DNA of 64,000 nt, taken from the NCBI RefSeq assembly GCF_900129245.1, contig NZ_FQUT01000004.1:186001-250000 (forward strand). The letters are read 5' to 3'. Source of the DNA: Chryseobacterium arachidis. GTDB lineage: Bacteria > Bacteroidota > Bacteroidia > Flavobacteriales > Weeksellaceae. Positions 27,395 through 36,924 of the stretch are shown one piece after another. Both the position numbers and the translations under genes were made by a program. Positions within the stretch are counted from its first letter, which is position 1, and each line of letters begins with the position of its first letter. The notes beneath the pieces are model-generated. The model saw nothing but the letters and a program-made list of their open reading frames with translations, had not been told where the DNA came from and did no database searches.

Positions 27395-29023
27395 ATGAAA
27401 AAGATTTCATATTCGCTTTTATTGGCATCAGGACTGGCTTTCGGACAGTTTTTCGAAAAAGATAAAGTTTTTACCAAGCAGGATACTTTAAAAGGTTCTG
27501 ATACTCAGTTCCGAAATTTCTGGGACGTAAAAAAATATGATCTTTCTGTAGAACCCGATTTTGCTCAGAAAAGCATTAAAGGAAACAATAAAATCAGTTT
27601 TGAGATTACAAAAGATGTGACGAATCCTACTTTCCAGATCGATCTTCAACAACCCATGAAAGCTGATAAAGTGGAAGGAAGTTTCCCGATTGTCAATTAT
27701 AAGCAAGAAGGTGATTTTATCTGGATTACTACCAACAAAAGCTTCAAAAAAGGCGAAAAATACACAATTGATATAGCTTATTCAGGAAATCCTACGATTG
27801 CTAAACGTGCACCTTGGGACGGAGGATGGGTTTTCACCAAAGATGAAAAAGGAAATCCGTGGATGAGTGTTGCCGACGAAGGCATCGGAGCATCAATTTG
27901 GCTGCCGACCAAAGATATCTGGAGCGACGAGCCCGACAACGGAATCGTGATGAAAATTATTACGCCAAAAGATCTGGTAGGTGTAGGAAACGGCAAACTG
28001 ATCGACAAAAAAGCTATGGGAGATAAAATGGCGTATACCTGGGAAGTTAAAAACCCTATCAATGCGTACTCTATCATCCCTAACATCGGAAAATATGTCA
28101 ATTTTAAAGATACTTTTAACGGAGAAAAAGGAAAACTGGATCTTGATTATTGGGTGATCGATTATAATTTAGACAAAGCAAAGAAACAGTTCCAGCAGGT
28201 AAAGCCGATGCTTTCCGCCTTTGAATATTGGTTTGGTCCCTATCCTTTCTACGAAGATTCTTACAAACTAGTGGATTCTCCTTATCTGGGAATGGAACAT
28301 CAAAGCAATGTAGCCTACGGAAATGGATATCAGAATGGATATATGGGTCGGGATTATTCAGGAACCGGAGTTGGATTGAACTGGGATTATATCATTGTTC
28401 ATGAAAGCGGACATGAATGGTTTGCCAATAATATCACGGCGAAAGATCAGGCAGATATGTGGGTTCATGAAGGCTTTACGATGTATTCTGAAGTCTTGTT
28501 CACCGAAAAATATATGGATAAAAAATCGGCAGACATATACGCACAGGGAATCCGAGAAGGTATTCAGAACGATGTTCCCATCATCGGAAAATACGGCGTA
28601 AGAAACGAAGGGAGCGGCGATATGTATCCAAAGGGAGCTAGCATGCTCCACACCATCCGCCAGGTGATTAATAATGATGAAAAATTCAGGGAAATTTTAA
28701 GAGGTATTAATAAAGATTTTTATCATCAGACCGTTACCACCCAGCAAATTGAAAATTATATATCCAAGAAATCGGGAATTGATTTTTCAAGTGTTTTCAA
28801 CCAATATCTGAGAACCACGAAAGTTCCGGTTTTAGAGTACTCTCAAAAAGGAGAAGAGCTGAAATTCCGCTACACCAATACAGTTAAGAATTTAAAGCTT
28901 CCAATCATTGTAGACGGAGTGACCATCAGCCCGACCGATCAGTGGCAAACAATAAAACTGAAGAAAGGAAGCCCGGTAGAATTTAACAACAATTATTATA
29001 TAGACTATCAAAAAGTTCAGTAA
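27395..29023 (+). CDS. Exported M1-family metallopeptidase
   Basis: 542 residues. It has a short signal peptide (MKKISYSLLLASGLAFGQ), an N-terminal beta domain, and the gluzincin catalytic site VHESGHEWFANNITAKDQADMWVHEGFTMYSE: HExxH with the third zinc ligand in the E of HEGF, and a GMEHQ-like LGMEHQSNV substrate-binding motif upstream. It lacks the large C-terminal domain of cytosolic aminopeptidase N. It probably trims peptides in the periplasm. It stands in front of the M61 peptidase gene but a terminator separates them. Confidence 0.93.
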   Translation: MKKISYSLLLASGLAFGQFFEKDKVFTKQDTLKGSDTQFRNFWDVKKYDLSVEPDFAQKSIKGNNKISFEITKDVTNPTFQIDLQQPMKADKVEGSFPIVNYKQEGDFIWITTNKSFKKGEKYTIDIAYSGNPTIAKRAPWDGGWVFTKDEKGNPWMSVADEGIGASIWLPTKDIWSDEPDNGIVMKIITPKDLVGVGNGKLIDKKAMGDKMAYTWEVKNPINAYSIIPNIGKYVNFKDTFNGEKGKLDLDYWVIDYNLDKAKKQFQQVKPMLSAFEYWFGPYPFYEDSYKLVDSPYLGMEHQSNVAYGNGYQNGYMGRDYSGTGVGLNWDYIIVHESGHEWFANNITAKDQADMWVHEGFTMYSEVLFTEKYMDKKSADIYAQGIREGIQNDVPIIGKYGVRNEGSGDMYPKGASMLHTIRQVINNDEKFREILRGINKDFYHQTVTTQQIENYISKKSGIDFSSVFNQYLRTTKVPVLEYSQKGEELKFRYTNTVKNLKLPIIVDGVTISPTDQWQTIKLKKGSPVEFNNNYYIDYQKVQ

Positions 29024-29026
29024 TAG

Positions 29027-29061
29027 AAAAAGCAAAATCGCAAAAGTGGTTTTGCTTTTTT
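29027..29061 (+). terminator. Terminator of the M1 peptidase gene
   Basis: AAAAAGCAAAA and TTTTGCTTTTT with a 12-base loop, ending in a T run. Confidence 0.8.
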
Positions 29062-29183
29062 ATTTGTAAATAGGTTTATTCAATACATACATTCTCAGCC
29101 TTCAATAATTTTAACAAAAATTTAATACAATAACCGTAACAAATTTACTTTTTCAGCAACTACTTAATTATAAATTATACCCA

Positions 29184-31040
29184 ATGAAAAAAATAGCACT
29201 AAGTGTAGGAGTTTTAACTGCATTTTTGGTTAATGCCCAGTCTATAAAAACAACCATCGATCTTGTGAATGTAAAAGATGATAAAGTTGCCGTAACCATG
29301 GAATTCCCGAAAATGAAATCCGGAGATGTGAAGTTTCATTTTCCTAAAACGGTTCCAGGAACCTATTCTGTGGACGATTACGGAAGATTTGTAGAAGGAA
29401 TTAAATTTTTAGATAATAAAGGAAAAGAAATTACTTTCACGAAAGTAAATGACAATACCTATTCTTTAAAAAATGCCCAGAACTTAACGAAAATCACTTA
29501 TCTGGTGAATGACAGTTTTGATGAAGAAATGGACGACTCCAAGCACAAAGCGGTATTTTCACCTTCAGGAACAGATATTGAAACCGGAAAAGTATACTTA
29601 ATCAATACCCACGGATTTGTAGGATATATCGACAATATGCAGGATGTTCCTTATCAGCTGATTATTCAGAAACCGACGGATTTCTACGGAACAACAGCAT
29701 TGGTGGATCAGGATAAATCTGAATCTACGGACACTTATACTTTAGCCAACTATGCTAAAGTAACGGATTCGCCGTTAATGTATACAAAACCGGATTATAT
29801 TACCTTTAATGCAGGAGGAATGGACCTTGTTTTGGGAGTATACTCGCCGACAGGAAAATATAAAGCGGCAGATTTTAAAGAAAATTTAGAGAAAATGGTT
29901 GTTGCCCAGAAGAAATTTTTGGGCGATATGAATACCAACAAAAAATATGCAATCATGCTGTATCTTTCCGGCATGGGAGAACCTCAGATCAAAGGTTTCG
30001 GAGCATTGGAGCACCATGAATCCACCAGTGTTGTGTTACCTGAAATGATGCCGAAAGATGCGATCGACAAAACCATTACCGACGTTGTTTCTCACGAGTT
30101 TTTCCATACGGTAAATCCTTTGAAAACACATTCTGAGGAGATTCATTATTTTGATTATGCAGATCCTAAAATGTCTCAGCATCTTTGGATGTATGAGGGA
30201 GGAACAGAATATTTTGCCAATTTATTCCAGATTCAGGAAGGATTGATTACTAAAGACGAATTCCTGCAGAGAATGAGCGAAAAAATCGCCAATTCTAAGA
30301 ACTATAATGACACCATGCCTTTCACGGTAATGAGTAAAAATGTCCTGAAAGACGAATACAAGGATCAATACAGAAACGTTTACGAAAAAGGCGCGCTTCT
30401 GGCTATGTGTCTTGATATTGAACTGAGAAAACTATCGAACGGCGAAATGGGCTACCGTGACATGATCAGAAAACTGTCGCAGAGATTTGGTGAGAATAAG
30501 CCTTTCAAAGACGATAAATTAATTGATGAATTGGTAGCAGTTACGGGATATCCGCAGGTAAGAGATTTTTACAATAAATATATTGCAGGAGACCAGCCGA
30601 CACCTTATACGCAATACCTGAGCATGGTAGGTGTAGAAGCCAACAAGCAGGAAACTCCGCCTATTTTCTGGTTTGTAAAAGATCCTCAGCAGACAGGTTA
30701 TGATGATAAAGACAATGCATTTATCTTTGATGAAAGTTCTGCGTTGTCCCCATTCTCAAAAAGCATAGGGTTTAAAATTACCGACAAAGTGGTAGCTTTA
30801 GACGGAAAAACCATCAGTATTCAAAACATCCAGGCTTTTGTAGAATATGCTAAAACCATTAAGGAAGGTCAGAACGTAACGTTAACCGTTTTAAGAAAGA
30901 ACGGTGATAAAACCGAAAAAATCGACCTTAAAGGAAAAGCTATTTTAGATAAAATGACGGTTGAAACCCTTCAGTTTAAATCTAATCCGACTCCGGCAGA
31001 ACAAAAACTGCAGAATCAGTGGCTGACCGGAAAAAAATAA
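29184..31040 (+). CDS. Exported M61-family glycyl aminopeptidase-like peptidase with PDZ domain
   Basis: 618 residues with a signal peptide (MKKIALSVGVLTAFLVNAQS). The catalytic region is VVSHEFFHTVNPLKTHSEEI with the third ligand in WMYEGGTEYFANLF. A GFGALEHHESTSVVLP stretch precedes it, as in the family. The C-terminal part (SKSIGFKITDKVVALDGKTI; VTLTVLRKNGDK) is a PDZ domain. M61 enzymes prefer N-terminal glycine or acidic residues; the specificity here is unknown. It is a monocistronic unit with a bidirectional terminator. Confidence 0.93.
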   Translation: MKKIALSVGVLTAFLVNAQSIKTTIDLVNVKDDKVAVTMEFPKMKSGDVKFHFPKTVPGTYSVDDYGRFVEGIKFLDNKGKEITFTKVNDNTYSLKNAQNLTKITYLVNDSFDEEMDDSKHKAVFSPSGTDIETGKVYLINTHGFVGYIDNMQDVPYQLIIQKPTDFYGTTALVDQDKSESTDTYTLANYAKVTDSPLMYTKPDYITFNAGGMDLVLGVYSPTGKYKAADFKENLEKMVVAQKKFLGDMNTNKKYAIMLYLSGMGEPQIKGFGALEHHESTSVVLPEMMPKDAIDKTITDVVSHEFFHTVNPLKTHSEEIHYFDYADPKMSQHLWMYEGGTEYFANLFQIQEGLITKDEFLQRMSEKIANSKNYNDTMPFTVMSKNVLKDEYKDQYRNVYEKGALLAMCLDIELRKLSNGEMGYRDMIRKLSQRFGENKPFKDDKLIDELVAVTGYPQVRDFYNKYIAGDQPTPYTQYLSMVGVEANKQETPPIFWFVKDPQQTGYDDKDNAFIFDESSALSPFSKSIGFKITDKVVALDGKTISIQNIQAFVEYAKTIKEGQNVTLTVLRKNGDKTEKIDLKGKAILDKMTVETLQFKSNPTPAEQKLQNQWLTGKK

Positions 31041-31060
31041 CTCAGTAAGAATAGAAACAG

Positions 31061-31087
31061 AAAAGCGGAGAAATTCTCCGCTTTTTT
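31061..31087. terminator. Bidirectional terminator
   Basis: GCGGAG and CTCCGC, with AAAA before and a T run after, lie between the convergent M61 and histidine kinase genes. Confidence 0.88.
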
Positions 31088-31096
31088 ATTATAATT

Positions 31097-32251
31097 TTAT
31101 CCTTTTCTAATGGTAATTCTAAAAGTTGTTCCTTTTCCGACCTCGGTTTGTGCGATTTTAATATCTCCGTTGTGATATTCCTGAACCACTCTTTTTGCCA
31201 AAGACAGACCTAACCCCCAGCCTCTTTTTTTCGTTGAATAACCGGGTTTAAAAGCATTTCTCGCCTGTTGTTTAGTCATTCCGCTTCCGTTGTCCTGTAC
31301 TTCCACCACAATATTTTTATTCCGCTCGATAACAGACATGGAAATAGAACCTTCACCTTTCATCGCATCAACCGCATTTTTCACCAAATTTTCAATTACC
31401 CAGCTCATCAGAATTCTGTTATGGGGAACCAAAATCGTATAATTGGGAAGATGCAGCCCGAAATTTATTTTACGGGAAATCCTGGTTTTTAAATAATCAT
31501 AATTTTCCTTAATCGTAGCATTAAAATCAGTATCGTTCAGTTCAGGGACAGAACCTATTTTTGAGAATCTTTCGGAGATTGTTCTCAGTCTTTCGATGTC
31601 TTTTTCAATTTCCTGCACCCCTTCAGAATCGGGAGTATCCAGCTTCATAATTTCCATCCAGCCGATCATGGATGACAGAGGCGTTCCGATCTGATGGGCT
31701 GTTTCCTTTGCCAGTCCCGCCCAAAGATACCCTTCATCCGTTTTTTTAATAGTTCTGAAAAACCAGAAAGAAAATCCAAAATACGAGAGAATAAAAAGCC
31801 CTAAAATATACGGTGAATATTGAAGATTGTTAAGCAAAGGAGAATTGTCATAAAATACAATCTGTTTGTTTCCTTTTACAAGTTCAATCTCAATCGGAGT
31901 ATAGCTTTTTGCCATTTTTCTGGCCAGGGCAATTATCTTTTCAGAATCATTTTCTACATCTTTAGGGATGTTTTTGTGTTCTATAATTTGGTCGTCCTTA
32001 TCCAAAATAATAAGCGGAATACTTGTATTGGAGCTGTAAATCTGAAGAAGCAAAGCCTGAATTTCCAAATTAGGATTTTCCACTTCCTGCTGAAACTTTA
32101 ACGCACTCACCAAGATATCCACCCTTTTGATTTCTTCCCTACGGAGAAACGTAATTAAAATCGTAGAAGCAATGACTACCGTTAGAACAACGATGGTCAT
32201 CAGGACGAATATGATCCAGTTATTAAATCTTGCAAATATTGATTTTTTCAA
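31097..32251 (-). CDS. Membrane sensor histidine kinase
   Basis: 384 residues. Two membrane helices (WIIFVLMTIVVLTVVIASTILITF; YILGLFILSYFGFSFWFF) enclose a periplasmic sensor of about 130 residues. The kinase core has the H box KETAHQIGTPLSSM, N box ENLVKNAVDAM, G1 DNGSGMT and GYSTKKRGWGLGLSLAKRV. No response regulator gene is adjacent. The upstream gene dacB, a penicillin-binding protein, ends 6 bases before it, so the two are cotranscribed; a link with envelope stress is inference from that. Confidence 0.92.
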   Translation of the reverse strand: MKKSIFARFNNWIIFVLMTIVVLTVVIASTILITFLRREEIKRVDILVSALKFQQEVENPNLEIQALLLQIYSSNTSIPLIILDKDDQIIEHKNIPKDVENDSEKIIALARKMAKSYTPIEIELVKGNKQIVFYDNSPLLNNLQYSPYILGLFILSYFGFSFWFFRTIKKTDEGYLWAGLAKETAHQIGTPLSSMIGWMEIMKLDTPDSEGVQEIEKDIERLRTISERFSKIGSVPELNDTDFNATIKENYDYLKTRISRKINFGLHLPNYTILVPHNRILMSWVIENLVKNAVDAMKGEGSISMSVIERNKNIVVEVQDNGSGMTKQQARNAFKPGYSTKKRGWGLGLSLAKRVVQEYHNGDIKIAQTEVGKGTTFRITIRKG

Positions 32252-32257
32252 AGATAT

Positions 32258-33628
32258 TTATTTTAAAACATTCAGGATTTTCTGTAACTCTGCGCTTCCA
32301 CTCCCCTGATAATTATTAATAATGATTGAAAATACATATTTTTTCCCGTCTTTCGAGGTGTGGAAACCTGCAAAAGATTTCGTATCTCTCATGGTACCGC
32401 TTTTCATTTTCATGCCGTTATCCTGCGTTGGAAAACCGTCGTAATAAGAATCAAACCAAGGTTGCTTTTTCGCGTACAGCAAAGCCTGAACTTCCGCTTT
32501 AGCAGCCACATAGTTTTGTGGTGAAAGCCCACTTCCGTCGGCAAAATTAATCATATTGGGATTGATTCCCTTGGATTTCCAGAAGTCTTTCAGAAACGCA
32601 ACTCCACTTTTAAAGCTTGGGTTTCCTTTTTTCTCTTTTCCTAAGGTTTTAATTAAAGTTTCTCCATAAAGATTGATGCTTTTCCTTAAAAACCAATACA
32701 CAATTTTATCTAAAGTCGGCGATTCATAAGTGAGAATAATATTATTTTTCGGAACTTCCAGAGCTTTTTTACCTTCAATTTCAAGCTGTGAATTGGTGAT
32801 GACTTTTCCGGATAATTCAATACCTGATTCTTTCAGCCACTGCTTAACTTCAACACCCAATTGCAAAGGCGGATTTGGTGTGGAACCAGAAACCGTAACG
32901 AGTTTTGAGGGCAGTGTTCCGTTGATTAAAGCAACATTAGAATGCGGTGCCGTGAAAATTAAACTTTGATCGGAACTTCCACCGGCTTTTAAATCATTCA
33001 GCCAGTTAACCCCTTCCAAGGGATAAGAAAAACTCTTAAATTCTGTCCCGTTGATATTAATATCGAACTGATTTTCGCGCCAGTTGATTCCCCAGACTCC
33101 TGCTCCATAATAGTTTCCCAGATCGTCCCAAGGCCAGCCTCCGGGAATTGTCTGATGATCGAAATACGAATCATCAACAATCAGATCACCTGAAATTTTT
33201 TTAATTCCGGATTTCTTGATCGCTTCGATTAGTTTTTGTTTAAAATTTTCAGGTTTATAACCATCATATCTCCAACTTCCTAAAGTCGGGTCACCTGTTG
33301 AGCTGATGAAGAGATTTCCGTTCAGATTTCCACCTGAAATATTTCCTGAATAGCCTGAAGTGGTTTTAAAAGTATAATTTTTCCCTAAAGTTTCCAAAGC
33401 CGCCGCCGCAGTGAATATTTTCTGGGTTGAAGCCGTAGACAGCCCTTTATTTCCCTGATATTCGTAAATTAAGCTTCCGCTTTCGTCCGTAACATAGAAT
33501 GATAAATTCGAGGAAATTGCACCCGAAGAATCCATTAAGCCTTTGGTAGCAGCATCCAGCTTCTGGGTGATATTTTGGGCAAAAATAACCTGTGTGGAAA
33601 GTAAAAATATAGCTAGGGAATTTTTCAT
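32258..33628 (-). CDS. dacB: D-alanyl-D-alanine carboxypeptidase/endopeptidase (PBP4, S13 family)
   Basis: 456 residues with a signal peptide (KNSLAIFLLSTQVIFAQ). The active-site motifs are in order: SxxK in LSTASTQKIFTAAAAL, SxN-type in FADGSGLSPQNYV, and KxG in MKMKSGTMRDTKSFAG. The large insert between the first two motifs is typical of class C PBP4. It trims peptidoglycan stem peptides in the periplasm and is not the main target for growth inhibition. It shares a transcript with a histidine kinase gene. Confidence 0.93.
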   Translation of the reverse strand: MKNSLAIFLLSTQVIFAQNITQKLDAATKGLMDSSGAISSNLSFYVTDESGSLIYEYQGNKGLSTASTQKIFTAAAALETLGKNYTFKTTSGYSGNISGGNLNGNLFISSTGDPTLGSWRYDGYKPENFKQKLIEAIKKSGIKKISGDLIVDDSYFDHQTIPGGWPWDDLGNYYGAGVWGINWRENQFDININGTEFKSFSYPLEGVNWLNDLKAGGSSDQSLIFTAPHSNVALINGTLPSKLVTVSGSTPNPPLQLGVEVKQWLKESGIELSGKVITNSQLEIEGKKALEVPKNNIILTYESPTLDKIVYWFLRKSINLYGETLIKTLGKEKKGNPSFKSGVAFLKDFWKSKGINPNMINFADGSGLSPQNYVAAKAEVQALLYAKKQPWFDSYYDGFPTQDNGMKMKSGTMRDTKSFAGFHTSKDGKKYVFSIIINNYQGSGSAELQKILNVLK

Positions 33629-33671
33629 TAAGAATTATTTATTCAAATATAATTTAAAAATACTGCATTTT

Positions 33672-34526
33672 TTAGTCGTACATATCCTTTTCGTATTCCC
33701 GCAGTTCATTATCATTGAAAAGAATTTTATGATCCGGAAGTTTCTCAAATGATCTGTCATGTTGAAATACCTTTTCATTATCATCTTCATCAATAAAAAG
33801 ATCCATCTGGCAATGTTTTATATATTGGGATTTGCTTTCGTAATCTTCTAAAAAAGAATTCTTCCAGGGATCATTAAAACATCTTAAACAATGACTTTCA
33901 CTCAACGATTTATGTCCGCAAACCTCACAATCATTCAGATTTTCAAACAGAGACTTTATATATTTTTGGTCTTCTTCCGAAAATAAATGTAATGCGATCG
34001 ATCTCAGCAACAGATAATAATTGGGTTGTCTGCAATGAAAACCATAATATTTTTCCTGACCTGAAAAATAGATCCTTATTCCTCTGAAAGAATTATCCGT
34101 TTCAGCTTTATTAATATCATTAAGATTACCGATAATTTTATCATTAATTTCAATATCATTATTCCTAATTTCAATAAAATAAATCGACTCAGAGTAATGT
34201 TTAAAACACAATGTGGCCTCCCAACCATCTACATATCTTCCTTTTGCTTCTTCTCCACAGATCTCGCAGGTTTTCCCAGATAATGCGGAATATTTATCTA
34301 CAATTTTCCGGATTTCAATATTTAATTCTTCATCCGTTGAAGTCGAATAGCATCGCAGTCCTCCAAATTTTTCTTTTCCGCTTACTTTCTCGTTTAAATT
34401 CCAACCAGCAAGACAAAACTCTTCAAGCATATTCCTGATCAGATTATGCCATCCTGAACCGTTTATTGAAAAATTAAGCAAATTATTTTCAATAAACCGA
34501 TCCATTTCTTCTCTTGATAAATCCAT
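33672..34526 (-). CDS. Cytoplasmic protein with two possible zinc fingers, unknown function
   Basis: 284 residues, no signal peptide. A middle segment has CEICGEEAKGRYVDGWEATLC and the C-terminal part has CEVCGHKSLSESHCLRC, each able to bind a zinc ion. Near residue 50 it has KEKFGGLRCYS, a stretch I have seen in other small unknown proteins. Its ATG overlaps the stop of pepE by one base (TAATG), so translation is probably coupled. It is highly acidic. No family name can be given. Confidence 0.65.
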   Translation of the reverse strand: MDLSREEMDRFIENNLLNFSINGSGWHNLIRNMLEEFCLAGWNLNEKVSGKEKFGGLRCYSTSTDEELNIEIRKIVDKYSALSGKTCEICGEEAKGRYVDGWEATLCFKHYSESIYFIEIRNNDIEINDKIIGNLNDINKAETDNSFRGIRIYFSGQEKYYGFHCRQPNYYLLLRSIALHLFSEEDQKYIKSLFENLNDCEVCGHKSLSESHCLRCFNDPWKNSFLEDYESKSQYIKHCQMDLFIDEDDNEKVFQHDRSFEKLPDHKILFNDNELREYEKDMYD

Positions 34527-35218
34527 TATAATTGGGAACCCGTTTCGATCTCGTAAGGTTCTTTATCTTTTTCAAAAATTCTTGTCAGCTCTCTTCCTTC
34601 AACGGTAATTTTATCACCGATTTTTCTGATCCAGTTTCCTTCACGCAATCCTACCACTTTCAGGTCATTTTGCGTTAAAAATTCTTTGATTCTGGTTTCT
34701 CTGGTTTCGCCATTATGCTTCAAATCCGGATTTGGATCAAGATAATGAGGATTCAAATTAAAAGGAACCAATCCCATACACTCAAAGCTTGGCGGATAAA
34801 CGATCGGCATGTCGTTCGTGGTTTTCATGTTCTGTCCACCGATATTGCTTCCTGCACTGCAGCCTAAATAAGGTTTTCCTTTTTCAATATTTTCCTTTAA
34901 AACAGACATTAATCCTTCTTCATGCAACGTTTTTACCAATAAAAAAGTATTTCCGCCTCCGGTAAAAAAGCCTTTTGCATTGTTGATAGCTTCCATTTTA
35001 TTTTCAAATTCGTGAAGTCCTTTTACTTTAATATGAATTGTTTCGAAGAAGGAACGGGCTTTTGCCGTATAATCATGATGAGAAATTCCGCTTGGTCGTG
35101 CAAAAGGGATGAAAATAATTTCATCAATTCCTTCATAAAGCTGAATTAATTCTTCTTTTAAATATTCCAGATATTCTCCACCAAAAAGTGTGGAAGTTGA
35201 GGCTAATATGATGTTCAT
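34526..35218 (-). CDS. pepE: Dipeptidase E (S51 family)
   Basis: 230 residues, the usual length. The nucleophile motif GCSAGSNIGGQNMKTTNDMPI, the preceding KGFFTGGGNTFLLVKTL and NPHYLDPNPDLKHNGETRETRI with the catalytic histidine all fit peptidase S51 PepE. It hydrolyses Asp-X dipeptides in the cytoplasm. Its stop codon overlaps the next start by one base, which couples it to the zinc-finger protein downstream. Confidence 0.93.
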   Translation of the reverse strand: MNIILASTSTLFGGEYLEYLKEELIQLYEGIDEIIFIPFARPSGISHHDYTAKARSFFETIHIKVKGLHEFENKMEAINNAKGFFTGGGNTFLLVKTLHEEGLMSVLKENIEKGKPYLGCSAGSNIGGQNMKTTNDMPIVYPPSFECMGLVPFNLNPHYLDPNPDLKHNGETRETRIKEFLTQNDLKVVGLREGNWIRKIGDKITVEGRELTRIFEKDKEPYEIETGSQL

Positions 35219-35403
35219 ATAAAATCGTATTGATTAAAATAGTTGAATGACAAAGATAACTCAAACCGTAACGAATCAAAAATTTAGATAAAAAAATAGT
35301 TAATCCCGTTAATATTTTCTAAAAAAACCTAAAGGTTCTAAAAATCGGGTTTTTGTGGAATTATTATTGAATTTTAAAGTATACAATTTGAAAATATAAG
35401 ATT

Positions 35404-35946
35404 ATGAAAATGATTAGAATGAACATCAAAACCCTGTTTGTAGGGATGATATTAGCAGGAAGTGTAACTTTCGTAAATGCACAGACAACCCAAACAGATT
35501 CTGCGGCCGCAACAAGCCAAACAAGCAACCCTACGATTGATGGTCTTAAAAAACAAATCGAAGCCAACCCACAAGATACAGATGCCTTAGCAAAATTGGC
35601 AGGAGCTTATCAGGATGCATCAGACTGGACAAATGCTATTGAAACATGGAAGAAAATCTCTGCACTGTTACCAGATTGGGCTCCTTCATATTACAGCCAG
35701 GCTTATGCATATCAATCTGCAAAAGATGATGCTAATGCAAAACTGGCTTACGAAAAATATATTGCGACTGTAAAACCTGAAGAAATTGAAGCCAACAAGA
35801 AAAATTTAGCCTATGCATATTTTTATGTTGCCTTCTCTGAGCAGACGACCGATAAAAACAAAGCCAAGGAACATATTGCAAAATCTATTCAGTATGATCC
35901 GACCAACCAAGACGCGATAAAGCTGAGTCAAGCTTTAAATTCATAG
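35404..35946 (+). CDS. Exported tetratricopeptide-repeat protein
   Basis: 180 residues. The signal peptide (NIKTLFVGMILAGSVTFVNAQ) is followed by a low-complexity TTQTDSAAATSQTSN linker and three TPR-like units (DALAKLAGAYQDASDWTNAIETWKK; PSYYSQAYAYQSAKDDANAKLAYEKY; AYAYFYVAFSEQTTDKNKAKEHIAKSI). Periplasmic or outer-membrane scaffold role likely; partners unknown. It has its own terminator. Confidence 0.82.
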   Translation: MKMIRMNIKTLFVGMILAGSVTFVNAQTTQTDSAAATSQTSNPTIDGLKKQIEANPQDTDALAKLAGAYQDASDWTNAIETWKKISALLPDWAPSYYSQAYAYQSAKDDANAKLAYEKYIATVKPEEIEANKKNLAYAYFYVAFSEQTTDKNKAKEHIAKSIQYDPTNQDAIKLSQALNS

Positions 35947-35953
35947 TTGTAAG

Positions 35954-35984
35954 AAGATCCGGAATTATTTCCGGATCTTTTTTG
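35954..35984 (+). terminator. Terminator of the TPR gene
   Basis: AAGATCCGGAA, TTAT loop, TTCCGGATCTT, then a T run: perfect 11-bp stem. Confidence 0.93.
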
Positions 35985-36009
35985 TTTTTCAGAATGCGCT
36001 TAGACTTTT

Positions 36010-36180
36010 TATTTAACCATAAAAGGCACAAAAGATTAGATAAAATATTTAAAGTCTATAATTAAACTTAAAAAAAGTACACATAAGCCTTTAAAAATAT
36101 TTGATTTTTATTTATTCACTTCTGCAAAAAATTAAGTATAAGCTTTAAAAAAGAACTTTTGTCACTTTTACGGTTAAATA
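36010..36180. repeat. MITE-like element with 23-25 bp terminal inverted repeats
   Basis: The left end 36012-36034 (TTTAACCATAAAAGG...) and the right end 36156-36178, read in reverse complement (TTTAACCGTAAAAGT...), agree at 20 of 23 positions. Both are flanked by TA, as for Tc1/mariner or IS630-type insertion. The 120 bases between are A+T-rich and do not code. A similar single end (TATTTAACCACAAAATAGAC) occurs at 61945. I see no transposase. Confidence 0.6.
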
Positions 36181-36206
36181 ACATATCTTTAATTTAAATC
36201 TCAGAT

Positions 36207-36692
36207 TTAATTTATTTTCTTTCCGAAAAAATCTGTTTCTCCGTGTAAGTATTTGATAATTTTTTCAATGTTTTTACTGATGCTGGCTTCGGTTTTCAGA
36301 TTGTTGATGTAGCGAATGAGCTCTAATCTTCTTGACGGAATTAAATTTTCAAAATTCTTTGCCGCCAGCGCACTTTCTTTAATTGCTTTTTCCAATTGCG
36401 GATGAAAAGGAATTGTTCTGTCGGAATCGTCAAATTCAATAAAAATTTCGATCGTTTCTCCAATTCTTTTGGGTGAGTTTTTAAGCATGGTCAGATTAAT
36501 GTATAATCTCCATTCTCCTAAATATTTCATTAAATTCTGCCTGAATTCTTTCCCATTTACCGTACCTTTTACCGGAATCGGACTTTTATTTCTTCCCGAC
36601 TCTTCAAAAATGTCATTTAAAATTTCTTCAGGTATGAAAACAAAAGGATTGATCCCGATGATCTGGAGTTGAGCTGTGAATTGGTTTTTCAT
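36207..36692 (-). CDS. DUF1905/OmdA-type (YdeI-like) protein
   Basis: I start at ATG 36692 (MKNQFTAQLQIIG); an in-frame TTG at 36701 is less likely. 161 residues. The N-terminal part (VKGTVNGKEFRQNLMKYLGEWRLYINLTML) is a DUF1905 beta barrel. The C-terminal part (HPQLEKAIKESALAAKNFENLIPSRRLELIRYINNLKTEASISKNIEKI) is the helical OmdA region found in YdeI/OmpD-associated proteins. The biochemical role is not known. Confidence 0.82.
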   Translation of the reverse strand: MKNQFTAQLQIIGINPFVFIPEEILNDIFEESGRNKSPIPVKGTVNGKEFRQNLMKYLGEWRLYINLTMLKNSPKRIGETIEIFIEFDDSDRTIPFHPQLEKAIKESALAAKNFENLIPSRRLELIRYINNLKTEASISKNIEKIIKYLHGETDFFGKKIN

Positions 36693-36896
36693 GATAAACA
36701 AATATAATTATTTCGTTGTAAGGTTTGAAGTTTTAGGTTATAAGTTTATGGTTTAAAGTTTAATGACAAAAAGTAAAATTTAAAACCTGAAAAAACAAAT
36801 CAATATCAAAACTTAAACATTTAATCAAGAATATAAAGCGAAACTATTAACACACAATCTCACTCCAAATTAATTTTCTACTCGAAATGGAATGAT

Positions 36897-36904
36897 TATA
36901 TTTG
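36897..36904 (+). promoter_or_regulatory. Probable -7 promoter element of fsa
   Basis: TATATTTG matches TAnnTTTG and lies 20 bases before the ATG at 36925. Confidence 0.5.
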
Positions 36905-36924
36905 TGTAATAAATCAGAAAACAA

